The notes below the pieces were generated by a model. It ran no database searches and was not told the origin of the DNA. It saw only the letters and a program-made list of their open reading frames with translations. Below, piece by piece: positions 44,875-55,021 of a stretch of DNA of 64,000 nt (the stretch's first letter is position 1; each line of letters opens with the position of its first letter). The position numbers and the translations under genes are program-made. Where the stretch lies: positions 27,450-91,449 of the forward strand of contig NZ_MDHA01000028.1 of NCBI RefSeq assembly GCF_001705665.1. The letters run 5' to 3'. The stretch is from Thioclava sp. SK-1. Lineage in GTDB: Bacteria > Pseudomonadota > Alphaproteobacteria > Rhodobacterales > Rhodobacteraceae.

Positions 44875-45963
44875 TTGACAGAACAAGATGTAATTGCAGC
44901 GCTTTTTCTTGCATCCAGCGGTGTGGTGCGCGGCCATGATGGTGCGCAACACAGTGTTTCCAGCCCCAACGGTGGCCCAGAGGGAGCACAGGGCGCGGAG
45001 CCATGGACCGATGCCGAGGCGTTGGATGGCGCATGGTCGGTGTTTTTAACCCGCCTGGCACAGATGACGCAGGCCGTGGGTGCGGGTCTGTGGCAGCTGC
45101 GCCATGGGGATGTGGTGCAGGCGTGGCAGGTTGGGGATGTGCCCTTGCCGCGCGCGCAACAGGTGTTGGAACGGATGCGCAGCCAACGTGTCTATTCGCA
45201 GCTGGATCTGCCAAGCCCGCATCCCTGGCCCGATCCGGTACGGGCGCTGCGCTGGCGTATTGATGGTGATAGCCATGCTGTGCTGGTTCTGGGGCGCCGG
45301 GGGCGGGATTTTCGCGCCGCCGATGGGGCGGCGATGGCGCGGTTGGGGCCATATCTGGGGCCGGCCATTCAGGGCTGGCAGGCGCGATGGCACGCGCAGC
45401 AAGCCGCAGCGCGCGACCGCCGTATTGGCGAGGCCCTGGGTGGGTTTTGGTGCCGGTTTTCGGGCTCAGGTCGGGTGATCGCGCAGTCAAAGGGGCTGCG
45501 CGACCGGCTGGCGGGCACACAGATGACGCTGAATGCTGCGGGCTGGCCAGAATTCACCACGCCAGATATCGCCCGGGCGTTCCGTCAGATATTCGCGGCG
45601 GCGCAGACCAGTGACGGGGGGGCACAGGCAATTGATTTATCTGGCGCCGCGCCAATGCAGATGGTGTTGCAACCCGATCCACATATGTTGCGGGGCGTGT
45701 TCGGGCTGATCCGCTGTGCACCGCAACTGCACGATCACATGGCCGGGCAGGTGGCGCATCACTTCGGGCTTCCTCTAAGCGAAGCGCGGCTGGCCATGTT
45801 GATTTGTGATGGGCACAGTTTGCAGCAGGCCAGTGATATCTTGGGCTGGACCATTGCCACAACGCGCAGCTGTTCAAAACAGATCTATGCGGCCTTAGGG
45901 GTCAATGGCCAGTTAGGGGTGATGTATAAATTACAGACCAGCGCGATCTGGCTTTCGGTATAA
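44875..45963 (+). CDS. LuxR-family (HTH) transcriptional regulator
   Basis: 362 residues from the TTG at 44875, with AGAGGG five bases upstream. The C-terminus (FGLPLSEARLAMLICDGHSLQQASDILGWTIATTR) is a LuxR/GerE-type helix-turn-helix. The N-terminal ~280 residues show PAS/GAF-like composition but no known ligand motif; they are unlike the autoinducer domain of quorum-sensing LuxR proteins as far as I can judge. It is divergent from cysD and likely regulates the sulfate-activation pair or EPS genes and itself. Strand, start and HTH are clear; the signal it senses is unknown. Confidence 0.78.
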   Translation: MTEQDVIAALFLASSGVVRGHDGAQHSVSSPNGGPEGAQGAEPWTDAEALDGAWSVFLTRLAQMTQAVGAGLWQLRHGDVVQAWQVGDVPLPRAQQVLERMRSQRVYSQLDLPSPHPWPDPVRALRWRIDGDSHAVLVLGRRGRDFRAADGAAMARLGPYLGPAIQGWQARWHAQQAAARDRRIGEALGGFWCRFSGSGRVIAQSKGLRDRLAGTQMTLNAAGWPEFTTPDIARAFRQIFAAAQTSDGGAQAIDLSGAAPMQMVLQPDPHMLRGVFGLIRCAPQLHDHMAGQVAHHFGLPLSEARLAMLICDGHSLQQASDILGWTIATTRSCSKQIYAALGVNGQLGVMYKLQTSAIWLSV

Positions 45964-46182
45964 GCGGAAAACGCGGCATGCGTGCGCCGATCAAGAACGT
46001 GCCATCGACATTTGGCGACGCCACATGGCCGCACCGACGGTTTCCCAGAAGACTGTCGAGAAATGGTACGCCTAAACTGGCCAGCGGGTCGTGAAATGTG
46101 AAACGGGATTTTTTATCGGAATTCCTTAGTCAGCATTGCCAAGTTATTTTGATCTGGCCGTATGCGGCCTGACCCAAGCCTC

Positions 46183-46534
46183 TCAGGCGGTCATCTCGCA
46201 GGCATAGCCGGTCCAGAGGCTGAATGTATCAGCCCCTGCATGGCGATAGCGGCATGGGTTGAAAATGGCGTTGATCTGGTCATGGGCGGTGAAGAACCGC
46301 TGTGCCTGGTTGGGTGACGTGAACCGCCCCATGATTTTTCCCGCCGCCGCGTCGGCCTGTGGCTGCCCTTGATCTTGTTGTTGAGGCCCTTGTGGGCCCG
46401 ATGATCGGCACCTAATGCCTGGCGGGCGATCGGTTTGATGTCGCTTGGGCTGCTTGTCGGGGATGACGACCCTTGGCTGGCCGAATTGAGCAATCAGCCT
46501 CACACGGAAAACGATAGCCCTTCAGACGCGGCAT
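46183..46534 (-). pseudogene. IS6-family transposase remnant, deleted and frameshifted
   Basis: Minus-strand reading starts MPRLKGYRFP at 46534, the usual start of IS6-type transposases, and passes directly into sequence from the C-terminal half. In shifting frames one reads PRVVIPDKQ, then DHRAHKGLNNKIKGSHRPTRRREK, then KIMGRFTSPNQAQRFFTAHDQINAIF and LWTGYACEMTA to the stop at 46183. 'N-x-x-x-S-H-x-P-T-R-R-R-E' is diagnostic for the family. The internal catalytic part is missing and at least two frameshifts are present, so it is dead. No terminal inverted repeats identified. Region 45964-46182 shows nothing recognisable. Confidence 0.75.
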
Positions 46535-46808
46535 GGAAGACGCGATCAGCATGCCAGACCTCTACCCACGTCGGCGGCCACAAACAACTTGGCAATGCCC
46601 TCTGGGATTTGGCACCAGAGGAGCGCGAAGCCACGTGATCATGGCAACCTTGTCGCTGTGTTTCCGTTTTCAGTGGCCACGGAGCGCACCGCTACGTTAC
46701 CTTCTATATATTCCATAACACAGATTACTAGTTTCTATTTTTTAGCAGACATATTTCACTTTGGATTTCATTATTCAAAAATTTTTTGATGTATATCAGT
46801 AGGATATG

Positions 46809-46990
46809 ATGAGGCGGCCCCATCGTGAACTGAACCTCGATAAACGTAGAAGCTTGGCGAGCCTGCTTCAGGCGCAGTCGATAAAGCCAAAGATCGCTGA
46901 CACAGCTGGCCGAGACCGCCTTGGCAATCCACCGCGATATTACGCGCAACTGGTGGCATGATGACGCCGTTTCTGCAGCAGATGGTTGCT
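46809..46990 (+). pseudogene. IS30-family transposase N-terminal remnant
   Basis: Plus-strand reading from the ATG at 46809 gives MRRPHRELNLDKRRSLASLL, then SIKPKIAD, and after a frame change AETALAIHRDITRNWW and HDDAVSAADG. This resembles the N-terminal helix-turn-helix of IS30-type transposases (HREL...ERR..A..L....K..IA..LGR.RSTIHREI.RNWW). The rest is absent or unrecognisable up to 47189. Together with the IS6 remnant it makes 46.0-47.1 kb a decayed mobile-element zone. Assignment from motif memory. Confidence 0.5.
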
Positions 46991-47189
46991 GACATCTTTC
47001 TCGCTATCAACTGATGAGGCTGACATATCCAAGAAAAGCCCGTAACAGAAAATTTCGCGACAGAGCCATCCTGCCGCAGGCCAAGTTTGTATATAAGCCA
47101 TTGGCCGGGGCTTGCACCCAAGGGGAACAGTGGCCATGCTGGGCCCATTATACGCCAATGTCTTTAAGGCCTTGCTAGAAAGAGACGAC

Positions 47190-48584
47190 ATGCCTCCCAA
47201 ATTTGGAACCAGTGGCCTGCGCGGCCTTGTTGTGGATCTGACGCCTGTTTTGATCACGGATTATGTCCGGGCCTTTATTGCGGCATGCCCGCAAGGGAGA
47301 TGTGTTTATGTTGGGCGCGATCTGCGCCCCTCTTCGCCTGACATCGCCGCTGTTGTGATTGCTGCAATCCAAGATGCCGGGTTAGAGGCCGTGGATGCGG
47401 GTGCGGTTCCCACACCTGCCTTGGCGCTTGCGGCGATGCAGGCCCAGGCTGGTGCGGTGATGGTCACAGGGAGCCATATTCCGGCAGATCGCAACGGGCT
47501 GAAATTCTATGTTCCTCAGGGGGAAATCGCGAAATCGGATGAAACGGCCATTTTGGCCGCGCTGGGACAGAAGTGGCCGGTTGCCACGCCGCGCGGCACA
47601 AAGCGTATGGCTGATGCGGTTGTTGCAGAGTATCTGGATCGCTACCGCGTCGGTTTCGGGACGCAGGCCTTGGCCGGTCTGCGGATTGGGATTTATCAGC
47701 ACAGCTCTGTGGCGCGCGATGTTTTGATGGCGGCGATTGTAGAGCTGGGCGCAGAACCCGTGCCATTGGCACGCTCTGACCAGTTTATTCCTGTGGATAC
47801 CGAAGCGGTGGATCCGCAAACCCGCACACAGCTACGCCAATGGTGTCAGGACAATCGGTTGGATGCGCTGATCTCCACGGATGGCGATGCGGATCGGCCG
47901 ATGGTGACAGATGCGGCGGGACAGATTGTACCAGGCGATGTGCTGGGTGCACTTACGGCGCAGTTTCTTGGGGCGGATCTGATTTGCACTCCGATTTCAT
48001 CGAACACGATGGTCGATCAGATGGGCTTCAAACAGGTGCAGCGCACGCAGATCGGGTCGCCCTTTGTGATTGCTGCGATGGAAACCGCCTTGGCACATAC
48101 CGCCGATATCAAGACGGTCGGATATGAGGCAAATGGCGGATTTCTACTGGGGTTTGCCGCGCAGGGCCCGAAGGGTATCTTGCAGCCATTGGCAACGCGC
48201 GATTGTCTGTTGCCGATCTTGGCGCCGCTTGCACAGGCACAAGAACGTGGTCAAAGCATTGCTGATCTTGTGGCGGGGTTGCCAGCGCGGTTTACCGCGG
48301 CCGACCGGGTGCAAGATGTGCCGACAGAAAAGTCACAACGCCTGATCGCAACCCTGACCGAAGATGCCAATGCGCGCGCGGCATTTTTTGCCAGCGTAGG
48401 ACAGGAAACAGAGTTGGATCTGACAGATGGGCTGCGCGTGTCATTTGCCAGCAATGAGATTGTGCACCTGCGCCCATCTGGCAATGCGCCGGAATGTCGC
48501 TGCTACGCCGAAGCCGGCAGCGCACAGCGCGCACAGGAACTGGTGACAGCGCATTTGGCGCAGCTGGTCACACAGCTGACCTGA
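47190..48584 (+). CDS. Phosphomannomutase (phosphohexomutase family)
   Basis: About 464 residues from the ATG at 47190 (MPPKFGTSGLRGLVVDL); a longer frame to 47112 covers IS debris. Family motifs in order: FGTSGLRG; the active phosphoserine loop VMVTGSHIPADRNGLKFY; the metal loop STDGDADRPMV; sugar-binding GYEANGGFLLG; phosphate-binding HLRPSGNAPECR. The family interconverts mannose- or glucose-6-phosphate and the 1-phosphate. With ManC on the same replicon, mannose is the likely substrate. It is followed by an intrinsic terminator. Confidence 0.9.
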   Translation: MPPKFGTSGLRGLVVDLTPVLITDYVRAFIAACPQGRCVYVGRDLRPSSPDIAAVVIAAIQDAGLEAVDAGAVPTPALALAAMQAQAGAVMVTGSHIPADRNGLKFYVPQGEIAKSDETAILAALGQKWPVATPRGTKRMADAVVAEYLDRYRVGFGTQALAGLRIGIYQHSSVARDVLMAAIVELGAEPVPLARSDQFIPVDTEAVDPQTRTQLRQWCQDNRLDALISTDGDADRPMVTDAAGQIVPGDVLGALTAQFLGADLICTPISSNTMVDQMGFKQVQRTQIGSPFVIAAMETALAHTADIKTVGYEANGGFLLGFAAQGPKGILQPLATRDCLLPILAPLAQAQERGQSIADLVAGLPARFTAADRVQDVPTEKSQRLIATLTEDANARAAFFASVGQETELDLTDGLRVSFASNEIVHLRPSGNAPECRCYAEAGSAQRAQELVTAHLAQLVTQLT

Positions 48585-48613
48585 TAAAAGCATATCGTGA
48601 AAATCCGATCTTA

Positions 48614-48650
48614 CGCCGATGCTGGCTGCAGGCATCGGCGCAAGTCTTTT
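48614..48650 (+). terminator. Rho-independent terminator after phosphomannomutase gene
   Basis: Perfect 9-bp arms CGCCGATGC (48614-48622) and GCATCGGCG (48632-48640), 9-nt loop, then CAAGTCTTTT. Lies between convergent genes. Confidence 0.75.
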
Positions 48651-48676
48651 GACCCAAGGCGATCAGCCAGGGGCGA

Positions 48677-50452
48677 TCAGATCAAGACCAGATCATTCAA
48701 AATCGCGTCCATGTCCGAGATTTCAGAAAGCGTGATCGTTGTGGTGTCAAAGCTGAAGACCACATCGCCGTCAACAACAGACGCATAGCTGTTCATGACC
48801 TCTTCTGGTGTCAGGTCTTCATCCCCCCATAGGGATGTGTTCAAGAACAGGCGATCCTCATCAGCGGTGAAGTCGGTGATGATGTCATTGCCGCCATTGG
48901 TTGTGAAAATGAACCGGTCCAGATCGGCACCGCCGGTCAGGACGTCATCGCCACCTTCGCCGGCCAATTGATCCGTGCCGCCGCCGCCAATGATCGTATC
49001 ATTGCCCGCACCACCCAACACAGTGTCTTGTCCGGACCAGCCCCCTTGGCCATTGTCTTGGAATACATCGTTTCCCGCACCCAGAAAGGCCAGATCGCGG
49101 CCATTTCCGCCAATGACCAAATCATCGCCCTGCCCGGCATCCAGACGGTCGTCGAAATTCCCACCATTCAGCGTATCATTGCCAAAACCGCCATACAGCA
49201 TGTCATTGCCGGATTCGCCCGTCAGCAGATCATTCTCGCTGCCGCCGTAAAGCGTATCATTGCCGACGCCACCACCCAGCGTATCATTGCCCGCGTCGCC
49301 CCACAGCTGATCGTTTCCGCCGCCGGTAAAGATCCGGTCCATCCCATTGCCGCCATACACCGTATCGGCACCGTTTACGGTATTTTGGACCGTGTCATTA
49401 TAAAGGTCATTGCCCGCGCCCAGGCTGACCCTGTCACGGCCATTTCCGCCATTTACGAAATCATCGCCCTCGCCCGCATTGATGGTATCGAACCCATCGG
49501 CTCCAAAGACCCTGTCATTTCCAGCGCCTGCAACGATCAGGTCATTGCCGATCCCGCCGTTGATGCTGTCATTGCCGCCGCCGGTATAAATCGTATCAGA
49601 GCCCGCAGCCCCGAAGACGGTATCCTGGCCGTTGGTGCCTGATTGCCCGGTATCAGAGTAATAATCATTCCCTTCGGCCAAATAGGTCAGATCCCGGCCA
49701 TTGCCACCGGCGACCACGTCATTGCCCGCCCCGGCATAGATCGTGTCATAGCCGTCAAGCCCATAGACGGCGTCATCACCATTGCCCAGATATATGAGAT
49801 CATTGCCTGTACCGGCAATGATGGAATCTTCACCGCCGCCACTGTAAATCGTGTCATTGCCATTGCCGCCATAGACGGTGTCGCTGCCGTTTACGCCGTC
49901 TTGTTGGGTGTCGTAATACAGGTCATTCCCGGCCTCCAACCGGATCAGATCCGCACCATTTCCGCCGTAGATCGTATCATTGCCCAGTGATCCGGTCATC
50001 AAATCCGCACTGCCCGACAAATACATCAGATCATCGCCGGACAGCAGGTCCAAAATGAGCCGTAAGTCATCATTGGCCGTTGCGCTGACAATGGCGGCGC
50101 GCACCGTGTCCACATCGACCGTAATATCGCGCAAAACCCATTCGACTGTGCTATCAACATCCAGCTCACCAATGGCTGTGATCGTGCCCGATACCAACTC
50201 CCCGTCCCCATCAACGGTAAAGCCGTTCCCAAATACGAACAGCCCGTAAGAGCCCTCTTCCGTATCGTTCACTTCCAGCGCATAGGCATCGAATGTGGTG
50301 TAGCCGCTAAAGATCGGCTCATATTCGGTGTCGATCCCCAGTTCCGCATAGGTTGTATTGGGGAAAAACAGTAAATCGTCCAGATATCTATCATAGTAAT
50401 TCAAGTCAATTTCTGAGTAATTAACTGTTCCCAAAGAATAAAATGTGGCCAT
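48677..50452 (-). CDS. RTX calcium-binding secreted protein
   Basis: About 591 residues from the ATG at 50452, preceded by AGGAG; the longer frame to 50539 is rejected. Residues about 1-165 form a domain I do not recognise ([20 protein letters not shown]...). The rest is a dense RTX array ([18 protein letters not shown]). A larger unit of roughly 95 residues recurs four times, marked by [30 protein letters not shown] and [15 protein letters not shown], each followed by a GxDTVxG block. The C-terminus ending in [20 protein letters not shown] acts as a type I secretion signal. Probably an extracellular structural or biofilm matrix protein. No catalytic motif seen. Confidence 0.85.
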   Translation of the reverse strand: MATFYSLGTVNYSEIDLNYYDRYLDDLLFFPNTTYAELGIDTEYEPIFSGYTTFDAYALEVNDTEEGSYGLFVFGNGFTVDGDGELVSGTITAIGELDVDSTVEWVLRDITVDVDTVRAAIVSATANDDLRLILDLLSGDDLMYLSGSADLMTGSLGNDTIYGGNGADLIRLEAGNDLYYDTQQDGVNGSDTVYGGNGNDTIYSGGGEDSIIAGTGNDLIYLGNGDDAVYGLDGYDTIYAGAGNDVVAGGNGRDLTYLAEGNDYYSDTGQSGTNGQDTVFGAAGSDTIYTGGGNDSINGGIGNDLIVAGAGNDRVFGADGFDTINAGEGDDFVNGGNGRDRVSLGAGNDLYNDTVQNTVNGADTVYGGNGMDRIFTGGGNDQLWGDAGNDTLGGGVGNDTLYGGSENDLLTGESGNDMLYGGFGNDTLNGGNFDDRLDAGQGDDLVIGGNGRDLAFLGAGNDVFQDNGQGGWSGQDTVLGGAGNDTIIGGGGTDQLAGEGGDDVLTGGADLDRFIFTTNGGNDIITDFTADEDRLFLNTSLWGDEDLTPEEVMNSYASVVDGDVVFSFDTTTITLSEISDMDAILNDLVLI

Positions 50453-50775
50453 CGAAATGTCTCCTGATACCTGTGAAAGCCGAATTTTGGCCATAAAATG
50501 ATATGATGGATTTGCGCCCCTACCCCGATAGGGAAGCATCAGATTTAATAATCAATAGACGATAACTTTGGTGCAGGATCCTTAAAGGCAGGTCAAGAAA
50601 GAACATGTCGATATGGTGAATTTTATGGATTGTTAATAAGGATGCCGGGCCGTGATAAGATGCTGTAACGGACCGGTCGAGTTGGGAAATTCTGGCTGTG
50701 ATGCGTAACCTTCATTGCCTTCTGAAATGGAAGATGTAGTCAGGCTGGACAAAAAATGAATGCAAAAGGACAGCG
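50453..50775. promoter_or_regulatory. Divergent region between RTX gene and GT2 gene
   Basis: AT-rich gap containing the promoters of both divergent genes. AGGAG for the RTX gene and AAAAGGA for the GT2 gene are visible at its edges. No gene, RNA or clear operator seen. Confidence 0.35.
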
Positions 50776-51768
50776 ATGATGCAGCAACACGACGCGCAAA
50801 GCGGTGCCGAAACGCTGGTGGCTGTGGTTGTCACCTGTAACCGGTTGAACAAACTGCAGGTGACGCTGGCACGGTTACTGGACTGTCCGGATGCACAGCT
50901 GGCGCAGGTGGTTGTGGTTGACAATGCCTCTGATGACGGAACATCCGAATGGCTGGCCGGCCAGGTTGATCCGCGATTGGTGGTGCTGCGTGAAACGGTC
51001 AATAGCGGCGGCGCGGGCGGGTTTGCGCGTGGTATGCGCGTCGCGGTGGAACGGTTTGCGCCCGATTGGCTGGTGGTGATGGATGATGATGGCCGTCCAG
51101 AACCAGGGGCATTGGCCGCCTTTCATGCCTTGGATAAGACCGGGTATGAAGGCATTGCAGCGGCGGTATATTTTCCCGATGGGCAGATCTGTGACATGAA
51201 CCGCCCCTCACGGAACCCATTTTGGCAGCTTGGCGATTTCTGGCGCACTGTGCGGCGCGGGCGGGGTGGGTTTCACCTGCCCCCGGCTGCCTATGATCTG
51301 GATCGGCCCAGCCCGATTGATGTGACCTCTTTTGTCGGTTTTTTCATTTCTCGTGCGGGGATTGTTCGGGCAGGATTTCCCGATCCGTCCCTGTTCATCT
51401 ATGGCGATGATGGGATTTACACATTGGGGCTTGCAGCGCGCGGCGGGCGGATGTGTTTTGACCCGCGGGTGCGGTTTGAACATGATATGGGCACATTTTC
51501 CGGCCAGCAGCGCGGGCAATTCCATCCTTTGTGGAAAGCCTATTATTACCACCGCAATTTGTTGATCTTGTATCGTCAGGCGGCGGGATGCCTATTTTGG
51601 CCCGCACTTTTGGTTATCTTGCCGAAATGGTTTTTGAAAACCCGCATGCATTCAGGGGCGCGCAAGGCGTTTGCACTGCTTATGGTGCGGGCTGTGCGTG
51701 ACGGGCTGTTACGGCGCACGACCGTTTCCCACAGCCAGGTGCTGCGCTGGGGTCAAACCCCTGATTAG
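50776..51768 (+). CDS. GlfT2-type family 2 glycosyltransferase
   Basis: 330 residues. GT-A features typical of galactofuranosyl/rhamnosyl transferases: VAVVVTCNRLNKL, VVVVDNASDDGTSEWL, ETVNSGGAGGFARGMR, WLVVMDDDGRPEPGAL (DDD motif) and LFIYGDDGIYTLGLAARG. The ATG at 50776 or 50779 follows AAAAGGA. It ends four bases inside the convergent M10 peptidase gene. Related enzymes with the same NxGGxGGF segment are at 57275-59101 and 60934-61827. Sugar donor uncertain. Confidence 0.87.
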   Translation: MMQQHDAQSGAETLVAVVVTCNRLNKLQVTLARLLDCPDAQLAQVVVVDNASDDGTSEWLAGQVDPRLVVLRETVNSGGAGGFARGMRVAVERFAPDWLVVMDDDGRPEPGALAAFHALDKTGYEGIAAAVYFPDGQICDMNRPSRNPFWQLGDFWRTVRRGRGGFHLPPAAYDLDRPSPIDVTSFVGFFISRAGIVRAGFPDPSLFIYGDDGIYTLGLAARGGRMCFDPRVRFEHDMGTFSGQQRGQFHPLWKAYYYHRNLLILYRQAAGCLFWPALLVILPKWFLKTRMHSGARKAFALLMVRAVRDGLLRRTTVSHSQVLRWGQTPD

Positions 51769-54700
51769 AACGAAAACAGGTCCGGATCATCGGCCAGCAA
51801 TGAGGCAACCTGCGCATCGATCTGGGCCTCTAAATCCAAAGCGGATTCGGTGGAAAACAGATCATATCGTCCGGCTTCAATGCTCAGCCAGGAGACGGTT
51901 TCGTTGATATGCCAGGTTTCGGCATCGCCAGAGCGTTCTTCGTCCAGATACAAACGTGTGCCATCATTGGCCGGCGCGCTGCGCAATGTCAGCGTATCCC
52001 CGCCGATATAGCTTTGAACATCGGCAAACAGGGCGCCGTCTTGCTGGCCGATATTGCTGCCTACGCTGTTGATTTGCTGTGTGCCGCTTTGCAGCAATGT
52101 GCCGCTACCATCTTCGATTGCAGCCCATTGCACCACGCGATTGGTCGTCGAATCCGCCCCGTTCTGGGCCTCTTGCGCGGCCAAACGGATCTGTGCGCCA
52201 TTCTCTTGCACATTGGCAAAGCGGTGGCTGACAATATCTCCGCCCTCGCCAGAGACCGCGCCTAATATAACCGGTGTGCCATCAAACCCATCATAGGAAA
52301 TATGTGCCGGCTGGCTACCGCTGACATTTTGGGTGCCAAAGGTGATTTTCGTGCCATCGTCAAGCATATGCTGACCGGCTGTGCCGGCCATCCAGGACAA
52401 AGTTTCCGTGATATGGCCACCGTCCAACGCTTCCCATTCAGACAGACGGATTTCAAATCCACTATCGGTCACATTGCGCAATTCCGGTGTTACAGGGTCG
52501 ATTCCATTGGTGCTGACAGGACCTAAAACGACCACCGCATCTTTGATATCGGTGCTGAATGTCACCTGCACCCAACCGTCGCTGCCCCGATCGCGGTGCA
52601 ATGATAGCGTGCCGACCTCCAATGCGCTGGCAACAACCGTGTCATTGCTGCGCAGATCTTCGATGTTTTCATACAATTCATAGCTGCCGCGGGCGATCGA
52701 CATGCTGGCGACCTGTTCCGCGATATGATTAAGCTCCAGATCCTGCGATTGCTCTTCCGCCAGTTTGAGCCATGTCTGATCTTGATGGCTCATCGTTCGC
52801 AAATTTGCCGTATCGGTGCCGTTATAGCTTTGCATATCTGCAAAAACGGCTTGATTGGTCGCATCATCCACCGCCTTCCAGCGCGCGGCGACATCATTCA
52901 CCCCGCCCTGCGTCAGCACGCCGCCATTTTCCACCACGACATAGTCAAAACTGCGGGCTTCATTGCCGGTGTTGGGGCTATTTTCCTGGCCTTGCATGGA
53001 TACGCTCAGGCCAGTGTCGGCAACGGAATGGATCCGGTGGGTCAGCAGGCTGTCCCCCGTACCGATCAGGCTGCCATAGGCGGTGACCGTACGGCCTTCC
53101 AAACCGTCAAGCGCGATATCCGTGATGTCTGTGCCTTGCAGATCTTGTGATCCAAACACGATCCCGGTGCCATCGGCCATAAGATGCGTGCCTGCTGTGC
53201 CCGCCATCCAAGACAGGCTTTCGGCCACATGGCCACCATCCAGATATTCCCATTCGCTGATGCGCAGGTCAAACCCTGTGTCGGTGATATTGCGCAGCTC
53301 TGGTACAAGGGGCTGGGTGCCACGAATGCTGAGCGGCCCGACCACGACAACAGCATCTGTGATGGCGCGGGCGAATGTGACGTGGATCCAACCATCGTCT
53401 TGCACGGCACGGCTCAACTGCAACGTGCCAACCTCCATGCGCACATCGGCGGTTGGCGCCGACACGGGTGCATCTGGAAGCGCCGCTGCGGGGGGGGTGA
53501 CCACCGCTGCTGGGGTGGAGGGCAAAACCGTCTGTGCCCCATCCAGAAAATCTGCCGCCGAAACCCAACCCTGCCCAAGGGCTGCATCGAAATTATCGGC
53601 CGCTGCGGTCCCATCGGTAAAAGAAAGGGCTTCAATATCGGTCAGCGTGTCGATGCCGCTATCGGTTTTGACCTGCAAACTGTCGGTATGGCGAAAGATC
53701 AAGACATCTGCCGCATCTGCGTTGAACTGCGCCGTGTCCCATCCCGTGCCACCATTCAACAGGTTATCGCCTGCACCACCGTCCAATGTGTCATTGCCAT
53801 CTTGGCCCCAAAGCGAGTCATCCCCCGCCCCGCCCGACAGCAGGTCCCCCCCGGCGCCGCCCCATACCATATCCGCGCCTGCACCGGCATCGATCTGATT
53901 GTCAGCCCCGTTGCCATTGATACTGTCATTGCCTGCACCGCTGGCGGCGTTTTCAATCACCGTGCCCACGGCAATCGCAAGGTTCATCTGACGCCCATCA
54001 ATATCGGAGAACGCGCCGGATTTCATATCCAGACGCTGATCTTCATCGCGCCCGCGCAGATCGATCATGTCTTCGCCACCGCCATCGGCAATGGTTTGGG
54101 CGCGTGTGGCAATAATATCTGCACGACCATAAATAGTATCGCCCGGCTGGACCTGTGCGCCGGTGCCATAGATCTGTTGAATGGCCAGAACATCGGCAAT
54201 CTGTGGCGTGCGCACAAAGGCGAAACTGGCCGTGGTCTCTGTATTCTGCGCCTGGGTGAAATAGGACATGATGGAATATTGCCAGCTGTCATTGGCATAG
54301 CTGGCATCAGAGGCATAATTGCCCGCAGCGTTATATTGCCCTGCATGGCCCAGTCCCAGGGCATGGCCGATTTCATGGATAAAGGTTTGCAGCCGATAGG
54401 CGCCCGATGAAAAATCAGCCGCCACGTTGACATGGGCCGATTGCGTTACCGTGCCAGAGAACAGCGCATTGGACCAGGCACCGGAACTGTCGTCATCAAT
54501 GGTGATCTGTGCCGCCCCACGGGTTTCGACAAAGCGCAACCCGGTGGTCGTGGTCCAGGCCTGCAATGCTTCGCGCGCGGTATCTTGGGCATCTTGGGTC
54601 AGCCCGGTCAGATTGACACTGAGCGATCCGTCTTGTGACAGTATGAAACTATGGGCGCTGGTGCCTTTCCCGGCCCAATATCCCACACGCAAAAACTCTG

Positions 54701-54812
54701 CGATTTCACTGATGCTCCAATCGGGTTTGTCGTTGGCGGATGTGCCGCCCAGACCCAGGCTGGTAAGATTAATCCCGATGATATGGTCTGGATTGCTGCA
54801 TTCTGTGCACAT
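51765..54812 (-). CDS. M10 (serralysin-type) metallopeptidase with RTX and duplicated C-terminal module
   Basis: 1015 residues. The zinc site HEIGHALGLGH is at 146-156 and the Met-turn SIMSY at 180-184, both serralysin hallmarks. RTX repeats (GAGADMVWGGAGGDLLSGG) span about 290-350. A Pro/Ala linker follows, then two copies of a ~260-residue module starting MEVGTLQLSR and LEVGTLSLHR. Each has GW(I/V)(H/Q)VTF, PELRN(I/V)TD(T/S)GF, LSWMAGTAG and a DMQSY/DVQSY segment. The modules look like H-type-lectin-like beta sandwiches repeated, which is inference. No Sec signal; the N-terminus MCTEC is typical of roseobacter members. Exported by type I secretion, calcium dependent, probably processing surface or matrix proteins. 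A G8/C8 tract lies at 53490-53497. Confidence 0.88.
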   Translation of the reverse strand: MCTECSNPDHIIGINLTSLGLGGTSANDKPDWSISEIAEFLRVGYWAGKGTSAHSFILSQDGSLSVNLTGLTQDAQDTAREALQAWTTTTGLRFVETRGAAQITIDDDSSGAWSNALFSGTVTQSAHVNVAADFSSGAYRLQTFIHEIGHALGLGHAGQYNAAGNYASDASYANDSWQYSIMSYFTQAQNTETTASFAFVRTPQIADVLAIQQIYGTGAQVQPGDTIYGRADIIATRAQTIADGGGEDMIDLRGRDEDQRLDMKSGAFSDIDGRQMNLAIAVGTVIENAASGAGNDSINGNGADNQIDAGAGADMVWGGAGGDLLSGGAGDDSLWGQDGNDTLDGGAGDNLLNGGTGWDTAQFNADAADVLIFRHTDSLQVKTDSGIDTLTDIEALSFTDGTAAADNFDAALGQGWVSAADFLDGAQTVLPSTPAAVVTPPAAALPDAPVSAPTADVRMEVGTLQLSRAVQDDGWIHVTFARAITDAVVVVGPLSIRGTQPLVPELRNITDTGFDLRISEWEYLDGGHVAESLSWMAGTAGTHLMADGTGIVFGSQDLQGTDITDIALDGLEGRTVTAYGSLIGTGDSLLTHRIHSVADTGLSVSMQGQENSPNTGNEARSFDYVVVENGGVLTQGGVNDVAARWKAVDDATNQAVFADMQSYNGTDTANLRTMSHQDQTWLKLAEEQSQDLELNHIAEQVASMSIARGSYELYENIEDLRSNDTVVASALEVGTLSLHRDRGSDGWVQVTFSTDIKDAVVVLGPVSTNGIDPVTPELRNVTDSGFEIRLSEWEALDGGHITETLSWMAGTAGQHMLDDGTKITFGTQNVSGSQPAHISYDGFDGTPVILGAVSGEGGDIVSHRFANVQENGAQIRLAAQEAQNGADSTTNRVVQWAAIEDGSGTLLQSGTQQINSVGSNIGQQDGALFADVQSYIGGDTLTLRSAPANDGTRLYLDEERSGDAETWHINETVSWLSIEAGRYDLFSTESALDLEAQIDAQVASLLADDPDLFSF

Positions 54813-55021
54813 GGGGCGCCCGTCTGTAGAAGAAACGTGAAATGACGCGGAATTCCCGCTTCTAACGCACGTTTTGCGCGCCCCGTCCGGGGCTGTCCCA
54901 GACGCGATAAGACAAAGCTAAAAAGCAGGTCAGGCCATGCGGGGCCGCAAATCTGGCGAAAAAAAGCTGTTTGTCGACAAATTAAAACGAATACGGAGGG
55001 CAGATGGGGCGCATATGAAAA

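Noticed and set aside
48968..49642. Long open frame on the plus strand antisense to the RTX gene
   Set aside because: Open only because RTX repeats give a periodic codon pattern on both strands; the translation is a low-complexity ladder (IIA..., VIA...) with no start signal.
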